Shown here in pieces: positions 53,069-63,571 of a stretch of 64,000 nt of DNA (positions are counted from its first letter, which is position 1; each line of letters starts with the position of its first letter). The position numbers and the translations under genes are program-made. The DNA is from Eimeria necatrix. Taxonomy: Eukaryota > Apicomplexa > Conoidasida > Eucoccidiorida > Eimeriidae. The stretch lies in assembly GCF_000499385.1 (NCBI RefSeq), contig NW_013653353.1:117048-181047 (forward strand), written 5' to 3'. Below the pieces are notes generated by a model, which saw only the letters and a list, made by a program, of their open reading frames with translations, did no database searches and was not told where the DNA came from.

Positions 53069-56000
53069 ATGCATCCACAGAACTTGGCAATGTCTTCAAG
53101 CAAAGATTTCAGTTTGAGTTCCTCAATGGATACCGAAAGGGAGGCCTGTGGTCGTCAGCACCAGTCAGTGAACCAGATTATGGCTCTTCAGTCTCCCAGC
53201 AGCCTGAGACTCCCCCTGCGTTTCCCTCCTGATGCTTTCGCTGCGCTGCGTCTCCCAGCCCACGAGATACTCCATGGCAGAAACCGCGCAGCTGTTTGCA
53301 AAGCAAACGGCTGGGGATTCAAGGACACATATATATACTTTATTGACAAGGTTACACTGACAATAACGGGCAATAGGTAATGTAGCCCCCAGGGCAGACT
53401 TTAGCGGCCCTGTCCAATGAACGCATGGCCCCTTCATAGGTTTCCTACGCTCCAGTTCGCAGTGGTTCTGCCTAGAATATGTTAAGTAGATTGGTTCTAA
53501 AAATAAAATTGCTTTGAGGAAGGTCAAGGCGCGACGGATCCGACTTCCAGTGTAGAACGGACAGTGTTCACCCAGCGCAACTCGACGATTCGAAATTGTG
53601 CCAGGAAGTTCTTTGTGAAACAGACTTGTGTGCATCTTTGTCCATATCCTTCTGCAGGTACCCCTTGTGTGGCCATAGGCTGCAACACTGGCAGGAGTTT
53701 ACAAACTCTATAGAGGGTCTGGATCTAGAGAAGAAATCACTTCCGAAAGAGGAAATCGTCATAAGCCCTCAAAGGCTCGTCAAGAAAGAGTTCTTAGACG
53801 ACCTTCTGTCCAAGGTGGGTGTAGACCAGCGCTGTCTCACTCTAAGGCGATATCCTGAGCACACAACATAGCGTAGTTCTGCGCTGGCAGTCGATTTCTG
53901 ACTGTGTGGCGTCTAGATCTTCCCGTACAGTCCTACTACACGCACATGCCCCCTGAAGCATTTCCAGTACTTTTTATATGCTGGGATCGTAGAATCATGC
54001 ATTTCTTCCAGTGTGGCCCGCCTAGCGAAAGGTCCGCACAAAGCCAGCTACTACGGCGTATCCGGGAGCACGATGCCTTTGCCTAGAGAAGGCACACAGT
54101 TCTGGTCTTACTGAGTGGAGAGTGAAGGGTTACTGTGGGTTTCAGGAGCTAGGGCGTGTTTAAGCACAGCTTCGTGAGCTGTTCTGCATATGTCGGCCTC
54201 TCTTATGCTTTGCAGGCTCCTGGTGTAGAAGTGTCAGAAGAGGGATTGGAGAGGCTCTATCATGGGCATGGGCATACGTGCGCAGAGATATTTGCACTGA
54301 GACACGGACAACTCGAGCGCCTTCCAGATGTGGTGCTGTTCCCCAAATGCCACGAGGTGAGTGATTTTTCCTGTTACTCCCTCTGCCTTACTGTCCGCAC
54401 CTCAATTCTGCATTGACTTGCCACTTTTTGCTGGCCACGCCTCCTTCGGCCTCACATTGTGCTAAATGACGAGGCACAAGGGCCAGGGCGGGTCTCATGC
54501 GTTTAGGACGTTGAAGCCATCGTTGCGTGCGCAGTTCTACACGGAGTATGCTTGATTCCATTTGGGGGTGGGACTTCTGTTACACTGGGACTTGCAGTCC
54601 CTGAAGACGAGGAGCGGATGGTAGCAACAGTATCTCTAAGTTATATGCAAAGAATACTTTCCCTAGATAGAGAAGCTCTCCTCTTGACTGTAGAGGCAGG
54701 AGCTGTGGGAGCTGTACTAGAAGAACAACTGCGCCACCTAGGGGTCACTCTAGGCCATGAGCCCGACAGCCTGGAGTTTAGCACCGTGGGTGGATGGGTT
54801 GCCACCAGGGCATCAGGTGAGCCTCTGTCGACGCAGCGCTTTTTCAACCCGCAACCCTGTGATGCTGCGCGCGTGGTATGCTGAGCATTGGTCGCTGTGG
54901 AAACGGAGCCCCCGACTCTGAATTCCTTGCGTTCCGGGCCGTGTATGAGGCACCCACTGTCTCTTGACATTAATGTGAACGGCTGCAACTGTTACTCAAT
55001 TTCTGAATTTAGGGATGAAAAAGAACGCGTATGGAAACATAGAGGACTTGCTTATTGATGCAGTGGTGGTTACACCACAGGGAACCTTAAACCAGCGTCT
55101 TGCTGCACCCCGCGTGTCCAGTGGCCCATCTGTCCAGCAACTAGTGCTTGGCAGCGAAGGCACATTAGGGATTATTACGCAGGTCGTTCTGAAGGTTAAA
55201 CTGCTTCCAGAGGTGCGGTTTCAAAACAAAGTATTCAAACTTTCTGAGTCGCACAGAAAACTGTGTTCATAGGACTCCCGCGCCTTCCGTCTGTCATCCA
55301 GGCAAGGTTTGGTGTGCCTGTTGTGATACACGTGTATTCCAGAAAAAAGTCTACGGCTGCCTGGTCTTCCCCAGTTTCGAGATTGGTGTCGCTTTTATGA
55401 GACATGTGGCGCTCAACAGGTTGCAACCAGCGAGCATCCGCCTTATGGACAAGAGACAAACGCAATGTGGCGCTCTTTTTAGAACTGTCCCCCCTGGTAA
55501 GAGACAGGCGTCTGTCGTGGCATTCACCTCGCGAACACTGCTTGCCTCTGGCTTGTCTACGAACTGATGTCTTGCGAATTGTTATTTCGGCAAATCTCAG
55601 GCGGCCTGGGTGTTAGAGATGCGGTGGCAGACGGCGTGAAAAGGTTTTACCTTAACAAAGTAAAGGGCTGGCGGGAAGAAGACCTGTGTGCATGCACTCT
55701 TCTGTTCGAGGGTTCTGCTGAAGAAGTAACTTGCCAGCAGAGAAACCTTTACAAGGCTGCAAAAGTGTTTGGGGCCCTTCCAGCCGGTGGTAAAAACGGG
55801 CAACGCGGATATCAGATGACGTTTCTGATTGCTTACGTTCGGTGAGGCACTTGCGCCTTCGTAAGCATTGTGGCGAGGTTGTTTTCAAGGCTTTTTTCCC
55901 GCAACTAACGTACTTTTATGTTTGTACATTACGTAATGTCTACAGGGACTTTGTTATGGACCACTTTTGGGTTTTCGAGTCCTTCGAAGCTTCTCTGGCG

Positions 56001-56955
56001 TGGCCTTTGGTCCTCAAATGCCGAAATTCGGTGCACAATTATATCACGAAGGAATGCAAGAACAAGGGCATTCGATATCCTCCTCTCATCATGACCAGGC
56101 TCACTCAGGTCTACGACGCGGGGGCTGTTCTGTACTTTTACTTTGGATTCAACTGGGCAGGCATAGAAAACCCCATGGAGGTAAATTACTAGAAGGTGCT
56201 AAAGGGCGTCGGGAGACCGTATTCAGAACATTCTCTTGTGCCACTGGAGGTAGCATCAACATTTTGTCGACCGCGATCGCTTAGGTCATTTGTGAATGTT
56301 CTTGCGTAGTCATGTTACAACCGGTGGCACCTTAGCATCCTATGATGCTGACCTTCCTTCGAAGGCCACTGCGTGGGCTTCCACGAGGAGGGGTACAGCT
56401 CGATGTCTCATGAGCGTTTCCCTATATGTCCGCCAAAATTCCTGCCAAAATTCATGAACTACGGTGCAGGTGGATTGGAAAGCGGTGCATGTGCAGGGAA
56501 CTGGAGTATCCCCATGTCACAGGCATGAACCGTAATGTTACAGTACACCGAAAAGTGTGATTCGTAGTATGTTAGCCATGGTAGTCACTCTGCTGCAGGT
56601 CTATAAACATATCGAAGACGGCGCACGCAGAGTTATCATGAATCTTGGCGGCAGTATTTCGCACCACCACGGCGTTGGGAAATTGCGCCGGGAATTCATG
56701 GCAAATGCGATAGGGGAAACAAGTACGTCTTCGGTAGACCTGCCGTGAGCCCAACGTCTGTGCGAAGGCTTCAATACACAACCAGTTTGCAGAAGAGGGT
56801 GAGCGCGGCATGAATGCCAACAACCCAAACATGGAAGAAGGCCTGTTGCATCTTATGCGTTGACACTGTTTTCAGGTATGGCCGTCTTGCGCGGTGTGAA
56901 GGCTTGTGTGGACCCGCAGAACATCTTTGGATGCAAAAATCTGCTGGATGCTTGA
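53069..56955 (+). CDS. AGPS: alkylglycerone-phosphate synthase (alkyl-DHAP synthase)
   Basis: Ten exons, all in phase: 53069-53376, 53658-53814, 54216-54356, 54507-54816, 55013-55212, 55343-55496, 55601-55841, 55946-56180, 56599-56722 and 56876-56955. They give 649 residues, close to the 658 of human AGPS. The enzyme swaps the acyl chain of acyl-DHAP for a fatty alcohol, making the ether bond of plasmalogen and GPI-type ether lipids. Seen in order: NGWGFKD start; FAD-binding PFGGGTSVTLGL, HEPDSLEFSTVGGWVATRAS and GSEGTLGIITQ; ASIRLMD with the catalytic Arg; NGQRGYQMTFLIAY; TQVYDAG with the catalytic Tyr; SISHHHGVGK with the His triplet; and DPQNIFG near the end. All key residues are present, so it should be active. 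No canonical PTS2 is seen near the N-terminus (RQHQSVNQI is only a near match) and no SKL-type end (it ends NLLDA). Confidence 0.96.
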
Positions 56956-59221
56956 AGTGAGCAGCCAACTGGTTCCTACGTAGGCAGCTTAGGAAACACG
57001 ATGCACCTGTTAGCCGACTCGTACCTAAGAGTCGTGAAGGGGCCGTAAGGCCGCCTTCTCGCACACGAAAAAAGAAGCTGAACGATCGCACCCAAATGAC
57101 AGCGCTGCTTGGGGGATGGGAATGAGGAGGGAAGAGCTGGGTGTACGTATCCCGCCTTCTCATCTTCGAATTGGTCTAACATCGCCAATGATAATGATGG
57201 TCGAGGAACGAGGCAGGCTGACAGGCCGGCCAGGCGTAGGTGTACGGCGTCAGTACATCAAATGACTCTACACTTAGTGCCTTACTGCGTTGTAAAGGCT
57301 TTTTTTAGTCTAACAGTGCCTGCCATAAGCTCCAGTTTCCGTTGCCGTTCTCCAGTCTCTTCTGAATGCAACGGACAGTGTCTTGGGAGAGATCCCTAGT
57401 GGTGGGGAACTGTCGGCGGCTTTTCGCTACTGTATCCATGTTCGACGATGTGGAATGTAGGAATGCCATGTAGTGCAGTGCGTTCCCTGGAGCCCTGGCG
57501 GAAATCCGTTGCAAAGGTTTTCGTCTACTTTTCCCGCGGGACATCGAATCCCCTCCACACACAGGGCACAGGCGCTCGCCGGTTCTATCTCATAAGTGGG
57601 AATAGCCGAGACAGGAGGGTAGCGTGCAACGAAAAATGAGATTCCTCGTCACTGGGCGTTGGCTCCGAAGCACTTTTTATGGGTGATTACTGTCCCTGTG
57701 TGGGCTTTTCGTCCCAAAGCTCGAACGCTCTTCTCTTCCTCCTTATTTGCACAGATGAAGGCGACAATCGCAACTTGAGTTTCTGCTTCCATAGAACTTT
57801 CGATGATGTGTGGCCACGAAAAATGCGCGCAGGAAATATCGTGAGCTAAGCTCTTCCATAGCCTGCGAGTACCGTAGTGATTGACCAACTGCTGTCTTGT
57901 TGCCGACCTTCATGGGCGCAAGAGCATCCGAAAATACGCCTTCGACTGCAGTCGTTCGTGAGCCATACGACCGGAATTGGAGCTTCTTCCTTCGGATTGA
58001 ATGGCAAGTTAGCCTGAGAGGTTCTTAAAGCATTAATGAAATTGGTTACTCACGTTGCCACTACGAGCAGTCCCAATGAAGCGATCTAAATCCCTTTAGT
58101 GAACGGCATCGGCACAGAACCCGGCTAGCGAGGAGTTTCCGTTCTTCTCTCTTTCCTGGTCTTACTTTAGGATTATTATGTAAATAGCCGTAAATGGAGA
58201 ATTATGGCTAATGAAACCCAGAAACAGTAAGATGTCACTACCTACCATAGCGGAGGAAGTGATCAGTTTTTGCCCATTGGCGTCGTCACGCCACAAGGCT
58301 CATGCGTCCAAATATCATGGTTATATCGATCGCGTTAAAATGACTGTAACATATTCAGACAACATACATTCTCATCCCTTGCCCAAGTTTTTTGTAGAAG
58401 AGTAACCCATGCAGACGCTCCCGCCATTGACGACGAACCCCACACCCGGTCTATCAGGCATTTGGTTCAAATCTACAGTAATGAAAGGAATCTACGATCC
58501 ACTCTATAATATTGTCAAGCTCCGCATCAGTCTCAATTTTCGAAGTTACAACTACGTGCCCATCCAGTATCGCCGCACCTGACCCATTCGATGCAGAATG
58601 CTGCACAGAGCCCACGGAAGGCCTGGTCATCCAGAATGGCACGATCTAGAGTGCTGCTACTCAGAATACTTCTTACGGTTCACAGGTCAGCCTGTGGCCA
58701 CCACAGCACACACCGGTGCAGTAGGAGACGTTTACGCGCTTGTCCTGTCCCTAGCAAGTAAGACGTGGTAGTGGCAGACAAGCAGAGCTACCGAGGCGTC
58801 CTGGCAAGTGCAGGTGGGCCGTCATTCCCATATGGTGGTCAGCTCAACGCCGCGAAACAACCAACAATAAACCACTCATGAGCCGTTCCCCCACGTCAAC
58901 CCTACGGACTCCTCGCGTGCTTCTAAATCCCGACAAAAGGCCCAGCACAGAATGCTGACACCAACGTACGCATTCCCAGGCCACCGAAAATCCTACTCAA
59001 ACCAACTGAATGATGTGCAATTCAAGGTAGCAATGCGCAGGTTAGCTTGTTTCTACAGTATTGACCACTGGCGCCTGCTATCTCCAAGCGGCAAGCAACT
59101 TAAGTTCACCAGGTGCAGAAAAAACGGCTGGTGAAAAATAGTTCTCTTTGTGCATACCCTGTGACAAATGCGTACACAAGGGTGAAAGAAGCGCAAATGC
59201 TCTTCCAATTGGTTTCTGTCG
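56956..59221. other. intergenic between convergent genes
   Basis: Between the AGPS stop and the 3' end of the VTT-domain gene. A 64-codon ATG frame at 58211-58405 plus and other short frames (57305-57562, 57649-57888 minus) have no domain or splice support. Confidence 0.5.
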
Positions 59222-60130
59222 TCATCCTCTCGTCACTTCCTGTGCCTCTAAAACAACCTGAGCGGCAAATCGTTTTATCGTCCGCACTACGAAAAAACAA
59301 ACGAGAATACCCCCACAGATCCCTATCACCTCCAAGTGGCTCTTTGACATTGTAAAGAATCCGAAGACGTCGACGTCAGCTCCTTGCAGCTCAAACGACT
59401 TTGCCGCCAGTGCGTTGTCTAGGCTCTGCAGCTGTCCCCCGATTATCGCATACAACACGGCGAACGGAATGCCGGTTACAAGGGTGGACACAGCAAATGT
59501 TGCCGCCGAGATCGGGGTTGTGCCAAGGAAGTAGTTGTTGAAAGTAAAGGGTAAGATCATCCTTGTACAAAGAACAAGCTTGACTGAATCTTTTTGCAAA
59601 GCCAAGTCGATGGCCTGGAGCTGCTTGCTACGACGCACGAACCGATTGACGACAAAACGCCGCAGCATGAAGCGAGATATGAAAAACGCCAGACATGCTG
59701 CGCCCATACTTCCACAAATAATGACGAAAACTGCGAGAAGCGAAGGACCCATCAACACGCCAGCCAAGACCGAAAGCAATGGAGCTGGTACCACAAGCCC
59801 GGCCACGACGTACGTAAGCGCGTACGTCACTGGACTGCCCTTCTGGTGCTCAACCACCTGCCTTAGCACATCTTTAAAAGGCAAGAGGAACAAAATAATA
59901 AAGCACGCACTGACGGCAACACCCAACAGACCAAGCTGCACGCGGCCACAGGTTGGAGGCAATTCATCAGGGTCGTCAGACGAACTAGGGCCACTGGACG
60001 CCGAAAATGATTGCGAAAGGTTGGTAACTGTCAACAGCTCCCTTTCGCGGGGGGAAACTGCCGCAACATCTTCAAGGCTACTTCTCCTGGAAGAATGCCG
60101 CTGGCTGAAAAGACGGAGAAAAATTGCCAT
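59222..60130 (-). CDS. VTT (SNARE-associated Golgi/TMEM41/DedA-like) membrane protein
   Basis: A single exon encodes 302 residues from the first ATG (60130). The frame is open a few codons further upstream but without an ATG. The N-terminal 60 residues are Ser-rich and cytosolic. About five hydrophobic segments follow, beginning LGLLGVAVSACFIILFLLPF. The VTT core is recognisable: VVPAPLLSVLAGVLMGPSL, then GSMGAACLAFFISRFMLRRF, then RMILPFTFNNYFLGTTPISA, then TLVTGIPFAVLYAIIGGQL. VTT proteins (TMEM41B, VMP1, Tvp38, bacterial DedA) are lipid scramblases of the ER/Golgi or plasma membrane acting in lipid traffic and autophagy. The C-terminus has a final helix (GICGGILVCFFVVRTI) and a short basic tail. 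Which subfamily it belongs to I cannot say. Confidence 0.88.
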   Translation of the reverse strand: MAIFLRLFSQRHSSRRSSLEDVAAVSPRERELLTVTNLSQSFSASSGPSSSDDPDELPPTCGRVQLGLLGVAVSACFIILFLLPFKDVLRQVVEHQKGSPVTYALTYVVAGLVVPAPLLSVLAGVLMGPSLLAVFVIICGSMGAACLAFFISRFMLRRFVVNRFVRRSKQLQAIDLALQKDSVKLVLCTRMILPFTFNNYFLGTTPISAATFAVSTLVTGIPFAVLYAIIGGQLQSLDNALAAKSFELQGADVDVFGFFTMSKSHLEVIGICGGILVCFFVVRTIKRFAAQVVLEAQEVTRG

Positions 60131-60315
60131 TAGCGGCTCAATGGCGCAAATCGTCAGAGGCAAAAAAAAGGGGGAAATAAAAAAGCAGGGCGCTTGTTGT
60201 CTTCAGCGGAGCCCATTGGCTGGACTTCAGTACTGGAGGGAGTCACACGACCTCTGCCGTAGCTCAGTGAACCGCTGAAGACCCCGCCCAGAGACTCCAA
60301 ACTTTTCTCGGGGCA

Positions 60316-60597
60316 ATGCAGCGTGTCTCCGAGAGATCAGTTCAACAAAACATGTTAAAAGGTAAAGTGCAAACAGTTGCACCGAGGGTGTTCTTACAAA
60401 GTGGATATGCCCGGTTGGTTCGTTCGAGCAGCCCCGTATTCATACATACGCGCCCCAAAATCACTCACGAAGCAAAGGACATATTTTACACAGATTTCAA
60501 CACAACATTAAACAACAGTGTTGATTTTGGTAAGCGAAAGATTAATTTCTCGTCCACGTATGGACGTACAAAATCCCTGACGCAGAAGTTCCTTTAG
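60316..60597 (+). CDS. small hypothetical ORF, 93 residues
   Basis: ATG-started frame, basic, with segments VAPRVFLQSGYARLVRSS and KDIFYTDFNTTLNNSVDFG. It begins 186 bases from the divergent VTT gene start. No family was recognised; it may be a chance frame in the VTT promoter region. Confidence 0.25.
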   Translation: MQRVSERSVQQNMLKGKVQTVAPRVFLQSGYARLVRSSSPVFIHTRPKITHEAKDIFYTDFNTTLNNSVDFGKRKINFSSTYGRTKSLTQKFL

Positions 60598-62239
60598 GCT
60601 TTGACCATCACGGTACTCTGAAACATTGGCCTCAGTTGCCCCGGAGTCATCTGGGGCCACTCATGTATAGCATGCTACTGTTTTGAGGTCAGTCTCTACG
60701 CAGGTACCGTGTATACCGAAGTTTCTGCCACCGTGTGCAGTCACCAGTGGCGCATGTAGATTGCGCCGCGGCACACAGCGTCAAACATCACACTTTGCTG
60801 CTTTGAGCTGCGCAACACATGTTTAAGGCCTTTTGAACTATCTTGGGGGCTAGTTCCCTGAGAATGCGATGGCCGATAGGACCGCAGTCCTCAGTGACCT
60901 GGGGTGTACGGCAGCAGTGAGTCCGGCAACTGGAAGCTGTGTAGCGTGATTCCAGAGTTTTGAAAAGACCGTAGTAGTGTTTAATTAGTTTTTGGCCAAA
61001 CCTGAAGGAACCTTTCAAGTTCATGAAGGGCTAAGGCCCGGTCACTTTTACCTGAAACGCAGGCTATGGGCAACTCGCAATATCTGTTTCTAAAGATACA
61101 GCGCTACCTAGACACGATTTTGCATATGCATCACTGAGCGAGGTACACAAGCTGGCGCTCAACTCTAGGGGAGATTCCCCAATGAAAAGAGTTATGAGCT
61201 GAGTCTTGACACCAGAGCTGCGGCCTGGTTATTTGCGGGAAGCGTTGGTGCATAATATATGGAAGAACTCCGACGGTATTCATGCAGCTTTTCTTTGCCC
61301 TGTAGGGATGTAAAAGGCTTTTCTCAGGTGCTTGGGAGAGAGTATGGTGCCAGGCTTTTCTCCGTGAACAGTTTGCCGAATGCAGGGTGTGTCGGGGATA
61401 ATTTTTGCAATTTCTCAACCTTGTCTGAGTTTCCATAATGCATACGTGCATTAAACTTTAACTCCTTCCGAAGGCACGTCTTGCAAGCTGGTATTCCAGC
61501 ACAGCAGCTGCTGTCTCTTGTGACCGAGCACTCAGCCACAAGGCAACTGAGAAATAGCAAAGGCTTCATACTTGTACATTGAGACTTCACTGCAACGACA
61601 TTCCTTATAATCAGAAATGAACTTTGAGCCTTCTGTTGAGAGATATGAGGCAAGCAATAGTACAACTGGTGAATCTTTGAGGTAATACCCGAAGATAAGA
61701 CAACAAATATTCTTGCCACTAGTCTAGACGATCTAGCTCAAAGTAATGCCGCTGTAAAAAAGCGGGCTGCCTCGATCTCTCGGTATTCCCTGAAATCTAG
61801 CTGTAGTAGGCAGCTAGTATTTCTTCAGAAACGGCTTGCACGCAAACTTTTGCTCCGCATTAAGCGTCTAAATCAAATACGGGCTCTTTGGTCCTGGTGC
61901 TCCTGGTTTCTCTCGATGTCTGCATGCGCAGCAATTACGGGTCCATTGCTTTTGGAGCTCCTAGCTGTCCTCGAGGCTTGAATCAACGAATTAAGAACAA
62001 ATAGTAGCCACATTTTGGGACTTCCCAGATGAGAACACTGGCATATGCCACACGGTAAAAGCAACGAAAGAATAAAGAAGTGAGAGGGCTCTACACGGAG
62101 ACCAAGCAATTGAAGACTAGTGTAGCTTGGACAAATCACCTATCAGGAGTGGGTATTGTGACCTCCTAGCACCGACTGTTGGGTAATCATGTGTAGTCAT
62201 CGTCTCATGTTCTGAAAATGATTTTCCTTAAAAGTCTCC
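60598..62239. other. intergenic, no gene recognised
   Basis: Flank of the LTR cluster. Minus-strand frames at 61131-61451 and 61324-61719 look random. Nothing supported. Confidence 0.45.
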
Positions 62240-62492
62240 CCACTCAGGGTTCTTGCGTCCTTGGCCGTCTGGGGAGGAGGCCTGCACCGGTGCCCGCGAT
62301 ATCGCCAGCCCCAATCTCCAGGTATTCACAGACACGTCTAGTTTATGCATGCTAATTTGCTGATAAGCTGCCTTACTTCGATACTAGTAAGAAGCTCCTG
62401 TCCTCGTTCAGCATGTTAACCGCTTATAGGTCACCAGCTAGCTATCTTCCTAAGGTCACCAGCAAGCCCTATTGTAGTGCCTGTGCACCTCT
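62240..62492 (-). repeat. partial LTR copy, inverted orientation
   Basis: Read on the minus strand, this matches the first about 250 bases of the two LTR copies downstream: GTGCACAGGCACTACAATAG near the start, GGGGCTGGCGATATCG in the middle, and GCAGGCCTCCTCCCC then GAGTGGGG at the end. The terminal TGTAGTGC is degraded and the last about 150 bases are not recognisable. It is therefore an old fragment of the same element family in the opposite direction. Confidence 0.8.
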
Positions 62493-62659
62493 CTGACAGC
62501 CTAGCTAGTTTTCACTTGTGGAAGTTCAGCTTTTCTGCTGGCGGGCTTTCTAGTTTGATATTTGTCCCGGTGGTAAGAGCAAAAGACGTACCCACACGCC
62601 GAGTCACTCAGCAATAGAAGTGCTCGTGAAACTCAGTCATGCTTCTATGTGGGGGAGCC

Positions 62660-63055
62660 TGTAGTGCACAGGCACTACAATAGGGCTTGCTGGTGACGTA
62701 TAGAAGACAGTTAGCTGGCGACCTACAAGAGGTCATAACACGGAACGAGGACAGGACCCTCTTACTAGCATCGAAGTAAGCCAATTTGTTGACGAATTAG
62801 CGTGTATACACTAGACGTGCCTGGAAATACCCGGAGATTGGCGCTGGCGATATCGCTGGCTCCGATGCAGGCCTCCTCCCCACAGGGCCTAGAAGGCGAG
62901 AACCTCGAGTGGGGTGGATTTTGAAAGAACAGATTTTGAAAGACTATGAATAAAGGTATTCCCTGACATTTGGGTTACTGTTTCAAGGAAATGCGCCGTA
63001 GGTAGACGGTCATCGTAGGGCCCTACTCGAAGGGGGCAGGTAGCAGGGTAGTGCC
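62660..63055 (+). repeat. LTR copy, 3' end truncated
   Basis: Starts with TGTAGTGC and follows the same order as the LTR at 63056-63469: AGGGCTTGCTGGTGAC, CGAGGACAGG, GCTGGCGATATCGC, CAGGCCTCCTCCCCAC, GAGTGGGG, CCCTACTCGAAGGGGGCAGG. It ends at about GGGTAGTGCC, lacking the last about 20 bases (GCACTACA). The next LTR abuts directly, as if that element had inserted into the end of this copy. Confidence 0.8.
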
Positions 63056-63469
63056 TGTAGTGCACAGGCACTCCAATGGGGCTTGCTAGTGACCTAGAGA
63101 CGATAGCTAGCTAGCGACCTACAAGGGGTCGCAACACTGGAGGAGGACAGGAGGGACCTACTAGGATAAAAGTAAGGCAAATTGTCTATGAATTAATATG
63201 CATACGCGAAATGGGTGGAAATTTTGTGGAGACTGGGGCTGGCGATAGCGCCGGCACCAGTACAGGCCTCCTCCCCATAGGGCCTAGGAGGCGAGCTCCT
63301 AGAGTGGGGCAAGTCGAACAGACATATTTTGAAAAACTTAAGAATTATTGTATTTCGATAAAAATAAGCTACAGTTTCGTCCTTTTGGGCCTACGTTAGG
63401 TGCCGTTTGTAGGCCCTGCTCGAGGGGCAGGTAACAGCGTAGTCGCAGCAGTAGGCGCTGTGCACTACA
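63056..63469 (+). repeat. 5' LTR of the retrotransposon
   Basis: It begins TGTAGTGC and ends GCACTACA, perfect 8-base terminal inverted repeats with the canonical TG...CA ends, giving a 414-base LTR. Two more copies, one truncated direct and one inverted, lie upstream. The bases just left of it (GTGCC, 63051-63055) are the candidate target-site duplication; its partner is outside the window. Confidence 0.85.
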
Positions 63470-63471
63470 TT

Positions 63472-63489
63472 TGGGGGCTCTTCTGGGAT
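63472..63489 (+). other. primer-binding site resembling a tRNA-Pro type
   Basis: TGGGGGCTCTTCTGGGAT starts two bases after the LTR. It begins with TGG, which pairs with the CCA end of tRNA. It differs at two positions from the proline-tRNA primer-binding site well known in mammalian gammaretroviruses. The parasite's own tRNA-Pro must be checked for pairing. Confidence 0.75.
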
Positions 63490-63571
63490 GAAATCTTTGT
63501 TCTTCCCGGACTTGGGAATAGAAATACCATGTTTTAATAACTCGTGCCTAGAAATCTTCGCTTGGTAAGGG

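Noticed and set aside
59535..60278. 247-codon plus-strand frame
   Set aside because: Antisense shadow of the VTT-domain gene.
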